A DNA stretch of 64,000 nt from Marinobacter sp050379415 (GCF_050379415.1 NZ_JBNRLS010000002.1:496001-560000), one strand, 5' to 3'. Positions 1 through 8,695 are shown, counted from the stretch's first letter. A program made the numbers and translations. Notes: a model not told the origin generated them from the sequence alone.

Positions 1-1355
1 TTTCCCTGATCCGTTCCTACCTTGCCCGCTCCCGGAGCGACGACAAGGCGGCCAGCGACCTCACCCGTCGCGTGCTGGAGGAAATCGACCACACCCGGAT
101 CCCCCTGAAATCCGTTACCTACTACGGAATTGGCCTGGACTGTTTCGGACGCGGTGAATTGCCCGAGGCCGAGGACGCCCTGCGCTCCGCCATCCATTAT
201 GGGCAGGTAGAGCGCAAACCCAGCACCGTACTTTCCAGTGGTGGACTGCTGGCCTGGATTCAGTACAACCGGGGCGATATCGACCTGGCCCTGGAAACCT
301 GCACCGAAATTCGCCGATGGGTGGACAGGCATTACGCCGATCCGAGCCAGCCACGGCTGATTTCGTGTTGGCAGAACAGTGCCCTGACCGAGATCTACCG
401 GGAATGTAACGAGCCGGAGCTGGCCCGGAGCCACCTTGCGCCTCTTCTCGAGCATGTCAGTAACGGCACAGAACCCGGGCAGCATGTGGTGATTCAGTAC
501 GTGCGCGGGCATCTGGCCTTCAGTGAAGGCCGGTTCCGGGATGCCATCGAAGCCCTTGAAGATGCCTGGCAAACCAGCAGGAAACGACGGGACCACATTG
601 TCTTTGAACCTCCGGCCAGCGCCGCCCTGCTCGCGCGCTGTTTCCTGGCAGAGAGCCACCTCGAAAAGGCCGCGGGCATAATGTCGGCCATGGAGGATGA
701 AGAGGCCACCAATCCCCTGAACCGGGAGCAGTTGCTCATCAGCAAGGCGCGGGTATTGAATGCCCGGGGCACGCCGGAGGAGGCACTGGATTGCCTGGCG
801 GGCCTGCGGGAATCAGCTTCACGCCATGCCCACAATCGCCATCTGGTTGAGATCCTGCTGGTTTCGGCGGAAGCGCAGGACCTTCTCGGACACGCAGAAG
901 AAGCCAACACTCTGTTGAGCGAGGCGCTCGAGCTTGCCTCCGGCTCCGGCTTTGTCCGGCTCTTTGGCGAGGAAAGCCCGCGGATTCGGGAAATGTTGCT
1001 CGATCTGCCCGCGCTCCGGACACCGGGTAGCTGGAACCGGCGAGTCCTGGGTATGCTCCGGGAACTGGAGAGCACCCGGATTGCAGATATACAGCAGGCG
1101 ACAAAACCATCCGGCGGCCACCCATCCTCTTTGGCGGAAGATCACGGGGGCCTCGTGGAGCCGCTGAGCCAACGGGAAATGGAAGTTCTGGCGCTGATCA
1201 ACCAGGGCCTGGCCAATAAGGACATCGCCAACAAGATGGAGGTGGCGCCGGCAACGGTCAAGGCCCATATCCGCAACCTCTATGGCAAGCTTGCCGTGGG
1301 GCGCCGGACCGAGGCCCTGGCCAGGGCCCGGGAGCTGGGGTTGCTGGAATCCTGA
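1..1355 (+). CDS. LuxR-family transcriptional regulator, MalT-like (5' truncated)
   Basis: The reading frame is open from the first full codon at position 3, so the gene begins outside the window; the GTG at 72 is probably internal. The visible part is helical and repeat-like, as in the TPR-type sensor region of MalT-like activators. The last 65 or so residues are a LuxR-type helix-turn-helix beginning LSQREMEVLALINQGLANKD, with the usual NKDIA and TVKAHIRNLYGKL segments. Proteins of this class are large ATP-dependent activators with an N-terminal NTPase domain, which would lie upstream and cannot be checked here. Its target is unknown. The paired direct repeats at 1415-1445 just downstream are a possible binding site, but that is a guess from position. 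Confidence 0.85.
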   Translation, partial: SLIRSYLARSRSDDKAASDLTRRVLEEIDHTRIPLKSVTYYGIGLDCFGRGELPEAEDALRSAIHYGQVERKPSTVLSSGGLLAWIQYNRGDIDLALETCTEIRRWVDRHYADPSQPRLISCWQNSALTEIYRECNEPELARSHLAPLLEHVSNGTEPGQHVVIQYVRGHLAFSEGRFRDAIEALEDAWQTSRKRRDHIVFEPPASAALLARCFLAESHLEKAAGIMSAMEDEEATNPLNREQLLISKARVLNARGTPEEALDCLAGLRESASRHAHNRHLVEILLVSAEAQDLLGHAEEANTLLSEALELASGSGFVRLFGEESPRIREMLLDLPALRTPGSWNRRVLGMLRELESTRIADIQQATKPSGGHPSSLAEDHGGLVEPLSQREMEVLALINQGLANKDIANKMEVAPATVKAHIRNLYGKLAVGRRTEALARARELGLLES

Positions 1356-1414
1356 GCGGGCGTCAGACTAAAACCGTGACGGCCCTCACATTTCACAGAA
1401 CCTTTCCGCAGCGA

Positions 1415-1466
1415 CTACGCCCTTTGGACGATCCGTCTACGCCCTCTACTCCCCTATTATTCTCCC
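1415..1466 (+). promoter_or_regulatory. Putative activated sigma-70 promoter with paired direct repeats
   Basis: CTACGCCCT occurs at 1415-1423 and again at 1437-1445, a centre distance of 22 bases (two helical turns). A -10-like TATTAT lies at 1455-1460. The -35 position (about 1432-1437) has no good match and is partly covered by the second repeat, as expected for an activator-dependent promoter. A start near 1467 would lead into the hairpin-rich stretch that ends at the terminator at 1572-1602. The bound protein is not known. Confidence 0.4.
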
Positions 1467-1603
1467 GACGGTGAGGCAAAGCCCCACCCAGGAATTCTGA
1501 AACTTCAGGCCTTCAGACTTCTCTTGTACCGCGTTGTTTCGACGCCCGGGTTCGAAAAGAACCCCTTCGCCAAGAGCCGCCCAATGGGACGGCTCTTTTT
1601 TTA
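1467..1603 (+). ncRNA. Candidate structured small RNA
   Basis: This gene-free stretch between two convergent genes holds four successive hairpins on the plus strand. The first is 1470-1488 (GGTGAGGC with GCCCCACC around AAA, one mismatch). The second pairs 1496-1501 with 1512-1517 (TCTGAA/TTCAGA). The third pairs 1548-1553 with 1559-1564 (GGGTTC/GAACCC). The last is an intrinsic terminator at 1572-1602. A promoter-like element lies just upstream. No open frame with a ribosome binding site is evident. The stretch could instead be the 3' untranslated region of the LuxR gene. I do not recognise a known RNA family. Confidence 0.4.
1572..1602 (+). terminator. Intrinsic terminator
   Basis: AAGAGCCG (1572-1579) pairs with CGGCTCTT (1590-1597), extended by CCC/GGG around a short loop with one bulged A, and is followed by a run of T to 1602. 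The T run is on the plus strand, so it ends transcription coming from the LuxR gene or the candidate small RNA. The convergent dinG gene ends at 1604. Confidence 0.85.
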
Positions 1604-3793
1604 TCAGTGCTCAATGATCCTGCGGAACGGCGGCAGGGCATCCAGCAACAGCTGGCCATAGCGGCGGGCAATGATGCGTCGGTCCAGGATGGTTACCCGG
1701 CCGGTGTCCTGCTCGGTGCGCAATAGTCGACCAACTGCCTGCACCAGTTTCACCGAGGCATCCGGAACGGTGATTTCCATGAACGGATTGCCACCGCGCT
1801 GGGTTACCCATTCCGCGAGACTGGCTTCGATGGGGTCGTCCGGGACCGAGAATGGTAACCGGGTGATCACCACGTGGTGCAGATACTTGCCCGGTAAATC
1901 AATGCCCTCGGCAAAGCTGGCTACCCCGAACAATACACTCGGCCGTCCCTCATCCACCCGGCTGCAATGCTGTCGCAGCACTTCGCCTTTGGCCATGTCG
2001 TCCTGGGTCAGGATCAGATCCGGATATTCCGGGGCCAGGGCATCACGAACCTGCTGCATCTGCCGTCGGGAAGTGAACAACACCAGGGTGGCCTTTTCTC
2101 CGGCCCAAAGGTCCGGCAGTCGCTCGACCAGGGCATCGGTAAAGGCATCCTCGTTGGGCATGGCTTTCATGGCAGGCACCTCCACGGTTGCCATTTCGCC
2201 ATAACGGAAGGAGCTGGGCACCACCAGGTATTTGGTCGCCTCCGGCAACCCCGCCCGGGATCTCAGGCGGTCAAACCGGCCCAGTGCGGTCAGCGTCGCA
2301 CTGGTCAGCACCGCGCCGTAGGCCCGTGACCAGAGCCGGGCATACAGCAGGTTATCCGCCAGCACCGGCGAGCTGTAGAGAGTGATATCTTCGGCGTGAT
2401 CCCAGCGCTGCCGCACCGCCCAGCGGGCCGATGGCGGGCTCTTGGATTTTGGGGCGGGTGAGCCCTGCTCTTCATCACCCTGTTTTTCCTGGCTGCCGGC
2501 ACCGGCCTGGTCACACCACGCCGCCCAGAGCCTCAGTTGTTCTTCGGAGCGGCTGTGGAAGGAGCCGATCACCGGATACCACGCCTCGGCGGTATCCCGG
2601 TCGATGTCGTGTTCCTTGCGGTCGTCAAAGGCCGCCTGGAGTTCATCGGCCAGGGCGCCAAGATGGCGGACCAGGCCAGCCGTGGCGATGCGGGCCTCAC
2701 CGGCAAGCTCGGCCAGTTTCTCCGGCAACTCGCCTTCCGGATAACGCCACTGGGCGGTCCTGCGCTCCTCATTGAACTCCCAACCGGTGTTCTGTTCCGC
2801 TTCCTCATAGACCCGCGTAAGCATCTGGTCCACATCACGGGCCGCCGTGCTGATCTTGTCCAGGGTCTTGACCGCCTGGGTACCGGGCGCAAGGAACGGC
2901 TGCATCTTCACCAGCGCCTGGGACAATTGTTTGAGCCACTGTCGGGTGGCGTTCAGGGGTACCGAGGCGGCGAAATGGTTCAGGGCCTTGTCAGGCAGGT
3001 GGTGGGCCTCGTCAAAAATGAACAGGGCGTTTTCCGGCTCAGGCAGGATGGCACCGCCTCCCAGCGCCAGGTCGGCAAGCACAAGGTCATGGTTGGCGAC
3101 GACGATATCGGCGTCGTCCAGGTCCTTGCGGGCATCAAAAAAGGCGCAGCTGTCAAAATAGCTGCAATGGCGGTTGGTGCACTGCCGGTGGTCGGTGGTG
3201 ACCTGACGCCAGACGTCATCGGGAATCTGCTCCGGCCAGTGGTCCCGGTCTCCATCCCACTTCCTCGATCCGTAGCTGGCCAGCATTTCCTCGAAGAACG
3301 CACGGGAGCCCGGCTCGTCCCCGGATGGGCTGTCCAGCAGGAACAGGGGCATGGTGTCACTGTCACCGTTGCCCTCATCGTGGAGCCTTGCCTCCAGGCG
3401 GGACATGCACAGGTAGCGGCCCCGGCCCTTGGCCAGTGTCCACGAGAAATCCATCTTGCTGTGCTTCTTCAGGTCCGGCAGATCCTTGAGGACGATCTGG
3501 TCCTGCAACGCCACCGTGGCCGTGGAAATCACCAGGGTCTTGCCCAGGGCCTTGGCGACCGGAATCGCGGCGATCAGGTAGGCCAGGGTCTTGCCGGTAC
3601 CGGTTCCTGCTTCCACCACACAAGTGGCGGGCGGCGAGGTGCGCTGGCCATCGTTTTCGGTGATCTCACCCATATAGCGGGCAATCTCGGCGATCATCAG
3701 CCGCTGGCCATAGCGGGCCCGGATGTCCTTGCCGGCCAGAACGTCCCGGTAACCTTGCTGGATCTGTTGCTTGATCTCTTCCGTCAGTGCCAT
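1604..3793 (-). CDS. dinG: ATP-dependent DNA helicase DinG
   Basis: The product is a superfamily 2 iron-sulfur 5'-3' DNA helicase of the XPD/DinG type, which unwinds forked DNA, D-loops and R-loops in the cytoplasm. The 729 residues are close to E. coli DinG length. Visible motifs are the Walker A EAGTGTGKT at 61-69, four cysteines at about 129, 205, 210 and 216 that match the 4Fe-4S cluster ligands, and the DEAH box at 261-264. Near the C-terminus the QAVGRLLRTEQD segment matches helicase motif VI. The ATG overlaps the stop codon of gspB by one base (TGATG), so it is probably translated together with gspB and is the last gene of gspA-gspB-dinG. Confidence 0.95.
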   Translation of the reverse strand: MALTEEIKQQIQQGYRDVLAGKDIRARYGQRLMIAEIARYMGEITENDGQRTSPPATCVVEAGTGTGKTLAYLIAAIPVAKALGKTLVISTATVALQDQIVLKDLPDLKKHSKMDFSWTLAKGRGRYLCMSRLEARLHDEGNGDSDTMPLFLLDSPSGDEPGSRAFFEEMLASYGSRKWDGDRDHWPEQIPDDVWRQVTTDHRQCTNRHCSYFDSCAFFDARKDLDDADIVVANHDLVLADLALGGGAILPEPENALFIFDEAHHLPDKALNHFAASVPLNATRQWLKQLSQALVKMQPFLAPGTQAVKTLDKISTAARDVDQMLTRVYEEAEQNTGWEFNEERRTAQWRYPEGELPEKLAELAGEARIATAGLVRHLGALADELQAAFDDRKEHDIDRDTAEAWYPVIGSFHSRSEEQLRLWAAWCDQAGAGSQEKQGDEEQGSPAPKSKSPPSARWAVRQRWDHAEDITLYSSPVLADNLLYARLWSRAYGAVLTSATLTALGRFDRLRSRAGLPEATKYLVVPSSFRYGEMATVEVPAMKAMPNEDAFTDALVERLPDLWAGEKATLVLFTSRRQMQQVRDALAPEYPDLILTQDDMAKGEVLRQHCSRVDEGRPSVLFGVASFAEGIDLPGKYLHHVVITRLPFSVPDDPIEASLAEWVTQRGGNPFMEITVPDASVKLVQAVGRLLRTEQDTGRVTILDRRIIARRYGQLLLDALPPFRRIIEH

Positions 3794-4503
3794 CAGCGCG
3801 GGCTCACCCAGTCGCGGACCGTGCCGACCCTGAACGATTGCCCCTTCCTGCTGAGCACCACACCGTCTTCGGTGATGCGCTCCACCGTCAACCCGGAGAA
3901 GGTATCTCCGGCGCGCAGGTAGTTGTCGTTGATCATCACCCGGCTTGAAGACGGGTCGGATGAGTAGAGATGGCTGTTAAAGGTCAAATCGGGAATGCTC
4001 TTCTGGAATGACAGGGGTAACTCGACAAGATGCGGTACCCTGCCTGAGCTTTCGACTTCAGGCAACACCGGATTGCCATCGTTGGCAGCCACTGAAGGCA
4101 CAATGATCGTCGGCTTCTCCGAAACCTGCGGTTCCGGGCCAGCCCGGGGCTCCGGTTCTTCCGCCTCACCGGTTTCGGCCACCCAGTCATCCGCCGTTGC
4201 CTGGCCAACGGGTTCCGGAACGTCAGCAGGCGCTTCCTGGCGGGTTTCCATGGCGACGTCCTTTCTGGCAATCGCCGGCGCCTGTTGCTGTGAGGGAGTC
4301 GCGATCAAGCCCTGGTCCGGCCAGAACACCACCGCCAGAACTGCCGCATTCACCAGTAATGCCAGAGCAATCCAGACCGCAGCCGAACTGCTCCGCTTCT
4401 TTTTGGGCCGGTGAATCAACTGAACCTGCTGGCCGAGGTCCGGAACCTTGCCCTGCCGCCGTTCGGTTTCGGATTTCCGGAGCGCATCTAGGATATAGGA
4501 CAC
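3793..4503 (-). CDS. gspB: General secretion pathway protein B (GspB/ExeB-like)
   Basis: This is the partner of the ATPase GspA in helping the type II secretion secretin assemble through the peptidoglycan. The protein has 236 residues, with the characteristic N-terminus MSYILDALRKSETERRQGKV. It has one membrane helix at about 41-61 after a lysine-rich stretch, a long Pro/Glu-rich periplasmic linker, and a C-terminal GspB domain (about 170-236) containing VERITEDGVVLSRKGQSFRV. The start is GTG at 4503, three bases after the gspA stop. The core gsp genes (C to O) are not in this window. Confidence 0.88.
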   Translation of the reverse strand: MSYILDALRKSETERRQGKVPDLGQQVQLIHRPKKKRSSSAAVWIALALLVNAAVLAVVFWPDQGLIATPSQQQAPAIARKDVAMETRQEAPADVPEPVGQATADDWVAETGEAEEPEPRAGPEPQVSEKPTIIVPSVAANDGNPVLPEVESSGRVPHLVELPLSFQKSIPDLTFNSHLYSSDPSSSRVMINDNYLRAGDTFSGLTVERITEDGVVLSRKGQSFRVGTVRDWVSPR

Positions 4504-4506
4504 GGC

Positions 4507-6216
4507 TTACCCCTTACTGCTCGAAATACGGGGCACCAGGCGCGGGCCCGGGGCATCCAGATCGTTATTGATCTGGATAACCGTCATGGCGCCGGCGATG
4601 CCGTCCACCGTCAAACCCCTGATTTCCTGGTACCAACGGACCTGTTGCTCTGCCGACATCCGCTTTACACGGCCATTTTCGGTAGCAGAATCCGTATACC
4701 GGTCGGCCAGCTCCATCATCCTGGCGCCGATCCACAACTGCTGGCCACTTCCGGAGGCATAGAAATCGTCACCGGTCATGTATTCGGGCAAGCGCCACAG
4801 CACCCGGTACTCTCCGAACCAGTATTGCTCCAGGCTGGCAAAGGACATTTCCCGGGATTGCCCCCCGGGGAGCATGACTTCCGCGAGGTCTCCATTGAGG
4901 GACTTGAGCACGGCATAGCCGGTATCACCGGCCTGGTTCCGAAGCTGGAGCATGGCCGGTCGGTTGAGGAATTCGAGGCTCCGACGTGTTCCCTGTCGTT
5001 CCAGGCATCCCAGGCCTACAGTGCGGGCATAATCACAGGCAATGGGATGATCCCCGGGGCGATAGCTCTTTTGCCACAGGCCGAAAAGTAAACGGAAAGC
5101 GCCCGTCGCATCGACCCTGTCTTCGGAGAACTGGAAAGCGGCCAGCGGCTCCCGGACAGACTCCGTGCCCGGGGTTCCCTCAGTGGCAACTTCAGCGGTG
5201 GCTTCGTCGGCCGCTCCCTGTGATTCGGCTTCCCGGTCAACTGCACCCGCCTGTCCAGTTTCGGTCTCGGCGGCCAACTCGACAGTGTCGGCCAGTGGCC
5301 AACGCTCAACCAGCCAGACCGTCCCCATGATCGCCAAAAGAATGGAGGCCGCCAGCATCAGGTACTGCGAACCGCGGCCGGAGCCGCTATTGGCGGTGAC
5401 AGGGGCCGAATTGCCACCCCGAACTTCCTTCGCCGCCTGTTTGATATGACCGGTGGTAATTTCGTGTTCGCCTTCGGCGTAGGCACCCAGCAGTGCCCGG
5501 TCGCTGATCAGGTTGATCAGGCGGGGAATGCCCTGGCTCTCCTTGTAAAGCCGGTTGATGGCGCCCTGGGAGAAGATATCCCCGCGCATCCCGGCCACTC
5601 CGAGGCGGTATTTCAGGTAAGCCGGCAGCTCGTTCCGGTTGATGGCATCCAGGTGGTAGCGGGCCGTGACTCTCTGGTTGAGCTGGCGCAGTTCGGGCAG
5701 GGACAGGATCTGCTGCAGCTCCGGCTGCCCGAGCAGGACTATCTGCAATAGCTTTTTCTCGGCGGTCTCAAGGTTGGTCAGCAACCGCAGCTGTTCCAGC
5801 ACATCGGCGGACAGGTTCTGGGCCTCGTCAATCAGCAATACCTTGTGACGACCGGCGGCGTGGGCATCGAGCAGATCCCGGTTGATCAGGTCCACCAGCT
5901 GCTTGATGGTGGCGCCAGGCTCGTGGGCAATCCGCAACTCGTCGCAGATCGCGGATAGCAGTTCCTGGGCAGACAGCCGGGGATTGAGGATCAGGGCAAT
6001 GTCGACGTTGTCCGGGGCATTCTCGATAAAGCAGCGGCTCACCGTTGTCTTGCCGGTCCCTACCTCCCCGGTAATCACGATGAAGCCACCCTGCCCCTTC
6101 ACCCCATACATCAGGTGAGCCAGCGCCTCCTTGTGGCGCTCACTCAGGTACAGATAGCGGGGGTCTGGCGCGATGGAGAACGGCGGTTCCCGGAACCCGA
6201 AGAAATCGTAGTACAT
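4507..6216 (-). CDS. gspA: General secretion pathway ATPase GspA/ExeA
   Basis: This inner-membrane AAA+ ATPase works with GspB to place the type II secretion secretin in the cell wall. Of 569 residues, about 1-270 form the ATPase, with the typical start MYYDFFGFREPPFSIAPDPR, Walker A GEVGTGKT at 50-57 and Walker B LLIDEAQN near 125. A membrane helix lies at about 287-307. The periplasmic part has a C39-peptidase-like region (about 390-500, containing ACDYARTVGLGCL) without obvious protease function, then a C-terminal peptidoglycan-binding segment (VRWYQEIRGLTVDGIAGAMT). It is the first gene of gspA-gspB-dinG. Confidence 0.92.
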   Translation of the reverse strand: MYYDFFGFREPPFSIAPDPRYLYLSERHKEALAHLMYGVKGQGGFIVITGEVGTGKTTVSRCFIENAPDNVDIALILNPRLSAQELLSAICDELRIAHEPGATIKQLVDLINRDLLDAHAAGRHKVLLIDEAQNLSADVLEQLRLLTNLETAEKKLLQIVLLGQPELQQILSLPELRQLNQRVTARYHLDAINRNELPAYLKYRLGVAGMRGDIFSQGAINRLYKESQGIPRLINLISDRALLGAYAEGEHEITTGHIKQAAKEVRGGNSAPVTANSGSGRGSQYLMLAASILLAIMGTVWLVERWPLADTVELAAETETGQAGAVDREAESQGAADEATAEVATEGTPGTESVREPLAAFQFSEDRVDATGAFRLLFGLWQKSYRPGDHPIACDYARTVGLGCLERQGTRRSLEFLNRPAMLQLRNQAGDTGYAVLKSLNGDLAEVMLPGGQSREMSFASLEQYWFGEYRVLWRLPEYMTGDDFYASGSGQQLWIGARMMELADRYTDSATENGRVKRMSAEQQVRWYQEIRGLTVDGIAGAMTVIQINNDLDAPGPRLVPRISSSKG

Positions 6217-6241
6217 GGACGTCCAGTCAGATGCTCAGGCA

Positions 6242-6266
6242 CCGGGCAAGAGATTCACCTGCCCGG
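6242..6266. other. Inverted repeat between patatin gene and gspA
   Basis: CCGGGCA (6242-6248) and TGCCCGG (6260-6266) form a 7-bp stem with an 11-base loop in the gap between the two minus-strand genes. There is no T run on the minus strand, so it is at best a weak or Rho-assisted transcription boundary. Confidence 0.35.
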
Positions 6267-6311
6267 CTTGTTATGGCGGTATGATAGCGCCCGTTTCAAC
6301 GGTGTGTCATC

Positions 6312-7799
6312 TCAGGATGCATTGGAATCCGAATTGCTTATCAGCCGGAGTTCAGCGGTTCGTCGATTCTGCTGTTTAAGGCGCCTTACGCAGCGCTCCA
6401 GGGTCTTGGAAATCCGGGCATGGGAACGGATCATCGAGATTTTCGGCCAGGTGGCACGTTCGCCCGCCAGGATCATCTCCCGGACATAGGCCGGATCGGG
6501 ATTGGCCAGCATCCGGCTGAAATCCCGCACAGAGTAGGACGGTGCGATGGTGACATCCCCGGAATAGCGCTGGGCCATGATGGTGTACAGCTGCCCCGAC
6601 AACTGTCGCAGCAGTTCAGGCCGCATACGTTTGCGCAGGTAATCGAACACGCCCTGACCGTGGAACTGGATCTCGGACTTGAACAGGTGCGCCGGAAGCC
6701 TGGCCAGGGAGAGTTTTTCATCCTCGCCCCGGCCGCTCAGAAACGGCACTACGTGCGGGTTGGTCTGGCTGACAATGGTGAAGTTCACATCGTACAGGTG
6801 CATCAGGCGCTCAATAGGCAGATCGCTGACCACGGACCCATCCACAAACTGCACTTTCGGCATGTAGGGCAGCGCATTGCCGTGCAGGTCCTTCTTCATC
6901 AGGGTGACCGGCGGGAAGATCCCGGGTACCGCAGCGCTGGCCAATGCCGCACTCCAGACCAGTAGATAGGGCGAGGTGTATCCGCACAGGAGCCTGGCCT
7001 TCTGGTGAACCTGGACGGGTGACACACTGACATTGATCGACCGGCCGGTGCGCTGATAGGCCTCTTCGAAGGTGTACTCTCCAACATTGTCGCGCAGGCA
7101 GGTACGGAGCTGCTCCTGATCCATGAGGCCGTCACCACGCATGGCACTGAGCAGGCCGCGCCATTTCCAGGCCTTGAGGTTGTGGTTCTCAGGAACCAGC
7201 ATTTCCGGGATTTCGGCGTCGGTGTGAACACCCAGAATGGCCGCGATAATGGCACCGCTGCTGGAACCAGCCACTACCTGGGGCAACAATCCTTTTTCCC
7301 AGAGCGCCTTGATCACCCCGAAATGGAACATACCCAGAGTGGCACCGCCACTGAGCAACAGCGTGGGCCGGCCATAACTGGTCAGGGTATCGCGGAAGAA
7401 CTGGAGTTTGTCTGCCACAGGGAATCCCGGTACCGGGTTGTCGCAGAGAAAATCGAGGGATTCACAGACCTGGGTGATGTATTCCTCGATCAGGTGTTTG
7501 GTACCGACCCTCGATCGCGTATAGAGGGCGGGATTGCCCATGTTGCCGAGGTCGTGGTGCAGACCCTCGCGAAGCGCACGCTTGAGCCGCTCGAAGTCAT
7601 TCTGCTGTCGGTACTGCTTGAGATTGCTCAGACGATCGTAGATGAGCTCGTAGTGGTAGAGGTCAGAGACAAACTCTTCCTTCCACTCGGCATTGCCTTC
7701 CAGAAAATCCAGCTCCAGGGCTGCGGCTTTCCAGACTTCGTAATTCGGCGCCTGCGCCAGCATCTTCCGGTATTTCGCAATCCTCGCATCCTTGATCAC
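6312..7799 (-). CDS. Patatin-like phospholipase with DUF3336-type N-terminus
   Basis: This is a predicted serine acyl hydrolase acting on phospholipids or triacylglycerol, 495 residues long. An N-terminal helical region (about 1-140) resembles the DUF3336 domain found before patatin domains. The patatin core has the oxyanion-hole glycine motif SGGATLGMFHFG (150-161), the nucleophile elbow GSSSG with Ser180, and the dyad aspartate in VDGSV (Asp320). The start is GTG at 7799 with a strong GAGGAGG ribosome site six bases upstream. It lies 26 bases after mlaA, so the two are probably one transcript. That suggests a role in outer-membrane lipid turnover (inference). No signal peptide is visible. 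Confidence 0.88.
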   Translation of the reverse strand: MIKDARIAKYRKMLAQAPNYEVWKAAALELDFLEGNAEWKEEFVSDLYHYELIYDRLSNLKQYRQQNDFERLKRALREGLHHDLGNMGNPALYTRSRVGTKHLIEEYITQVCESLDFLCDNPVPGFPVADKLQFFRDTLTSYGRPTLLLSGGATLGMFHFGVIKALWEKGLLPQVVAGSSSGAIIAAILGVHTDAEIPEMLVPENHNLKAWKWRGLLSAMRGDGLMDQEQLRTCLRDNVGEYTFEEAYQRTGRSINVSVSPVQVHQKARLLCGYTSPYLLVWSAALASAAVPGIFPPVTLMKKDLHGNALPYMPKVQFVDGSVVSDLPIERLMHLYDVNFTIVSQTNPHVVPFLSGRGEDEKLSLARLPAHLFKSEIQFHGQGVFDYLRKRMRPELLRQLSGQLYTIMAQRYSGDVTIAPSYSVRDFSRMLANPDPAYVREMILAGERATWPKISMIRSHARISKTLERCVRRLKQQNRRTAELRLISNSDSNAS

Positions 7800-7825
7800 C
7801 CTGGCCTCCTCACGTGTTGCGCCGG

Positions 7826-8605
7826 TCAGAAACCCTCAAGCATCAGGTCTTCGTCATCGTCACTGGCAAATGGATCTTCTGTCACCTTACCATCATTGAT
7901 CAGGTATTCGCGGCGTTGCAGGAAAGCATTGCGCACAAAGATGTAACTGTCGCCGGAGATAAACCCTTCAGCCGGAATCAGATCGGCCCGCTTGTCCACG
8001 ATCTGCAATGCCCGGGCGTAGTAGACCTCTGGACTTTCTGCAGCATCCCACAGTGACGGAAAAACAAATCCATCAGTGGCCAGGCCGCCAAAGTGCCGGG
8101 GAGTCGACGGGCCCAGGAACGGAAGCATCAGGTACGGTCCGGAGCCGGCCCCCCAGTACCCCAGGGTCTGGCCAAAATCTTCCGGCCGCTCCGGCAGATC
8201 AAATGCTGTTGCCACATCGAACAGGCCGCCCAGCCCGAATACCGTGTTATAGGTAAATCGCCCGGCAGCAACGACGGCGGACTCGCCCTTCAGCTGCAGC
8301 AGACTGTTGATGAAGTTCCTGACTTCCTGCAGGTTATTGAAGAAGTTGGTGACACCCCGATCCACCGGGGTCGGCGTAACTGTCCTATAGGCCTGCGCCA
8401 CCGGCTTCAGGACCCAGCGATCGATGGTTTCGTTAAAGGTGAAGACGCTACGATTCCAGGATTCGTAAGGATCTTTCGGATCAACCGGCGTGGAACCTTC
8501 CGGCGCGGGCTCCTGCATCGCCTGGGCCTGTACCTGACCGGCCAGCAGCATGGCCAGAATCAGCGTGACCAGGGGAAAGCGCCCGGAAAAAAATTGTCTC
8601 ATCAT
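7826..8605 (-). CDS. mlaA: MlaA/VacJ family phospholipid-asymmetry protein
   Basis: MlaA is the outer-membrane component of the Mla pathway, which removes misplaced phospholipids from the outer leaflet. The 259-residue protein has the family signature: DPYESWNRSVFTFNE near 45-60, a conserved NFFNNLQEVRNFINSLLQ segment, and the GSGPYLMLPFLGPSTPRH motif. The N-terminus is a clear signal peptide (about 1-29, ending LAGQVQAQA). Unusually, there is no lipobox and no cysteine anywhere in the protein, so it cannot be a lipoprotein as E. coli MlaA is. Start is ATG at 8605 or the adjacent ATG at 8602. It is first in a probable operon with the patatin gene. The rest of the mla genes are elsewhere. Confidence 0.9.
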   Translation of the reverse strand: MMRQFFSGRFPLVTLILAMLLAGQVQAQAMQEPAPEGSTPVDPKDPYESWNRSVFTFNETIDRWVLKPVAQAYRTVTPTPVDRGVTNFFNNLQEVRNFINSLLQLKGESAVVAAGRFTYNTVFGLGGLFDVATAFDLPERPEDFGQTLGYWGAGSGPYLMLPFLGPSTPRHFGGLATDGFVFPSLWDAAESPEVYYARALQIVDKRADLIPAEGFISGDSYIFVRNAFLQRREYLINDGKVTEDPFASDDDEDLMLEGF

Positions 8606-8695
8606 ACATTCTCGGGTTGTGAATCATGTTTCGCTTCGTCGAAAATACCGGCGCTATCCGCTTGTCATTATATTTTTTTCTTCCGGAGGAGTCCG

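Noticed and set aside
1541..1570. GGGTTCGAA sequence that resembles a tRNA T-arm
   Set aside because: The flanks do not form a T stem or acceptor stem; the segment folds as a simple GGGTTC/GAACCC hairpin.
2537..3922. Long open frame on the plus strand opposite dinG
   Set aside because: Antisense shadow of dinG; no domain or ribosome site.
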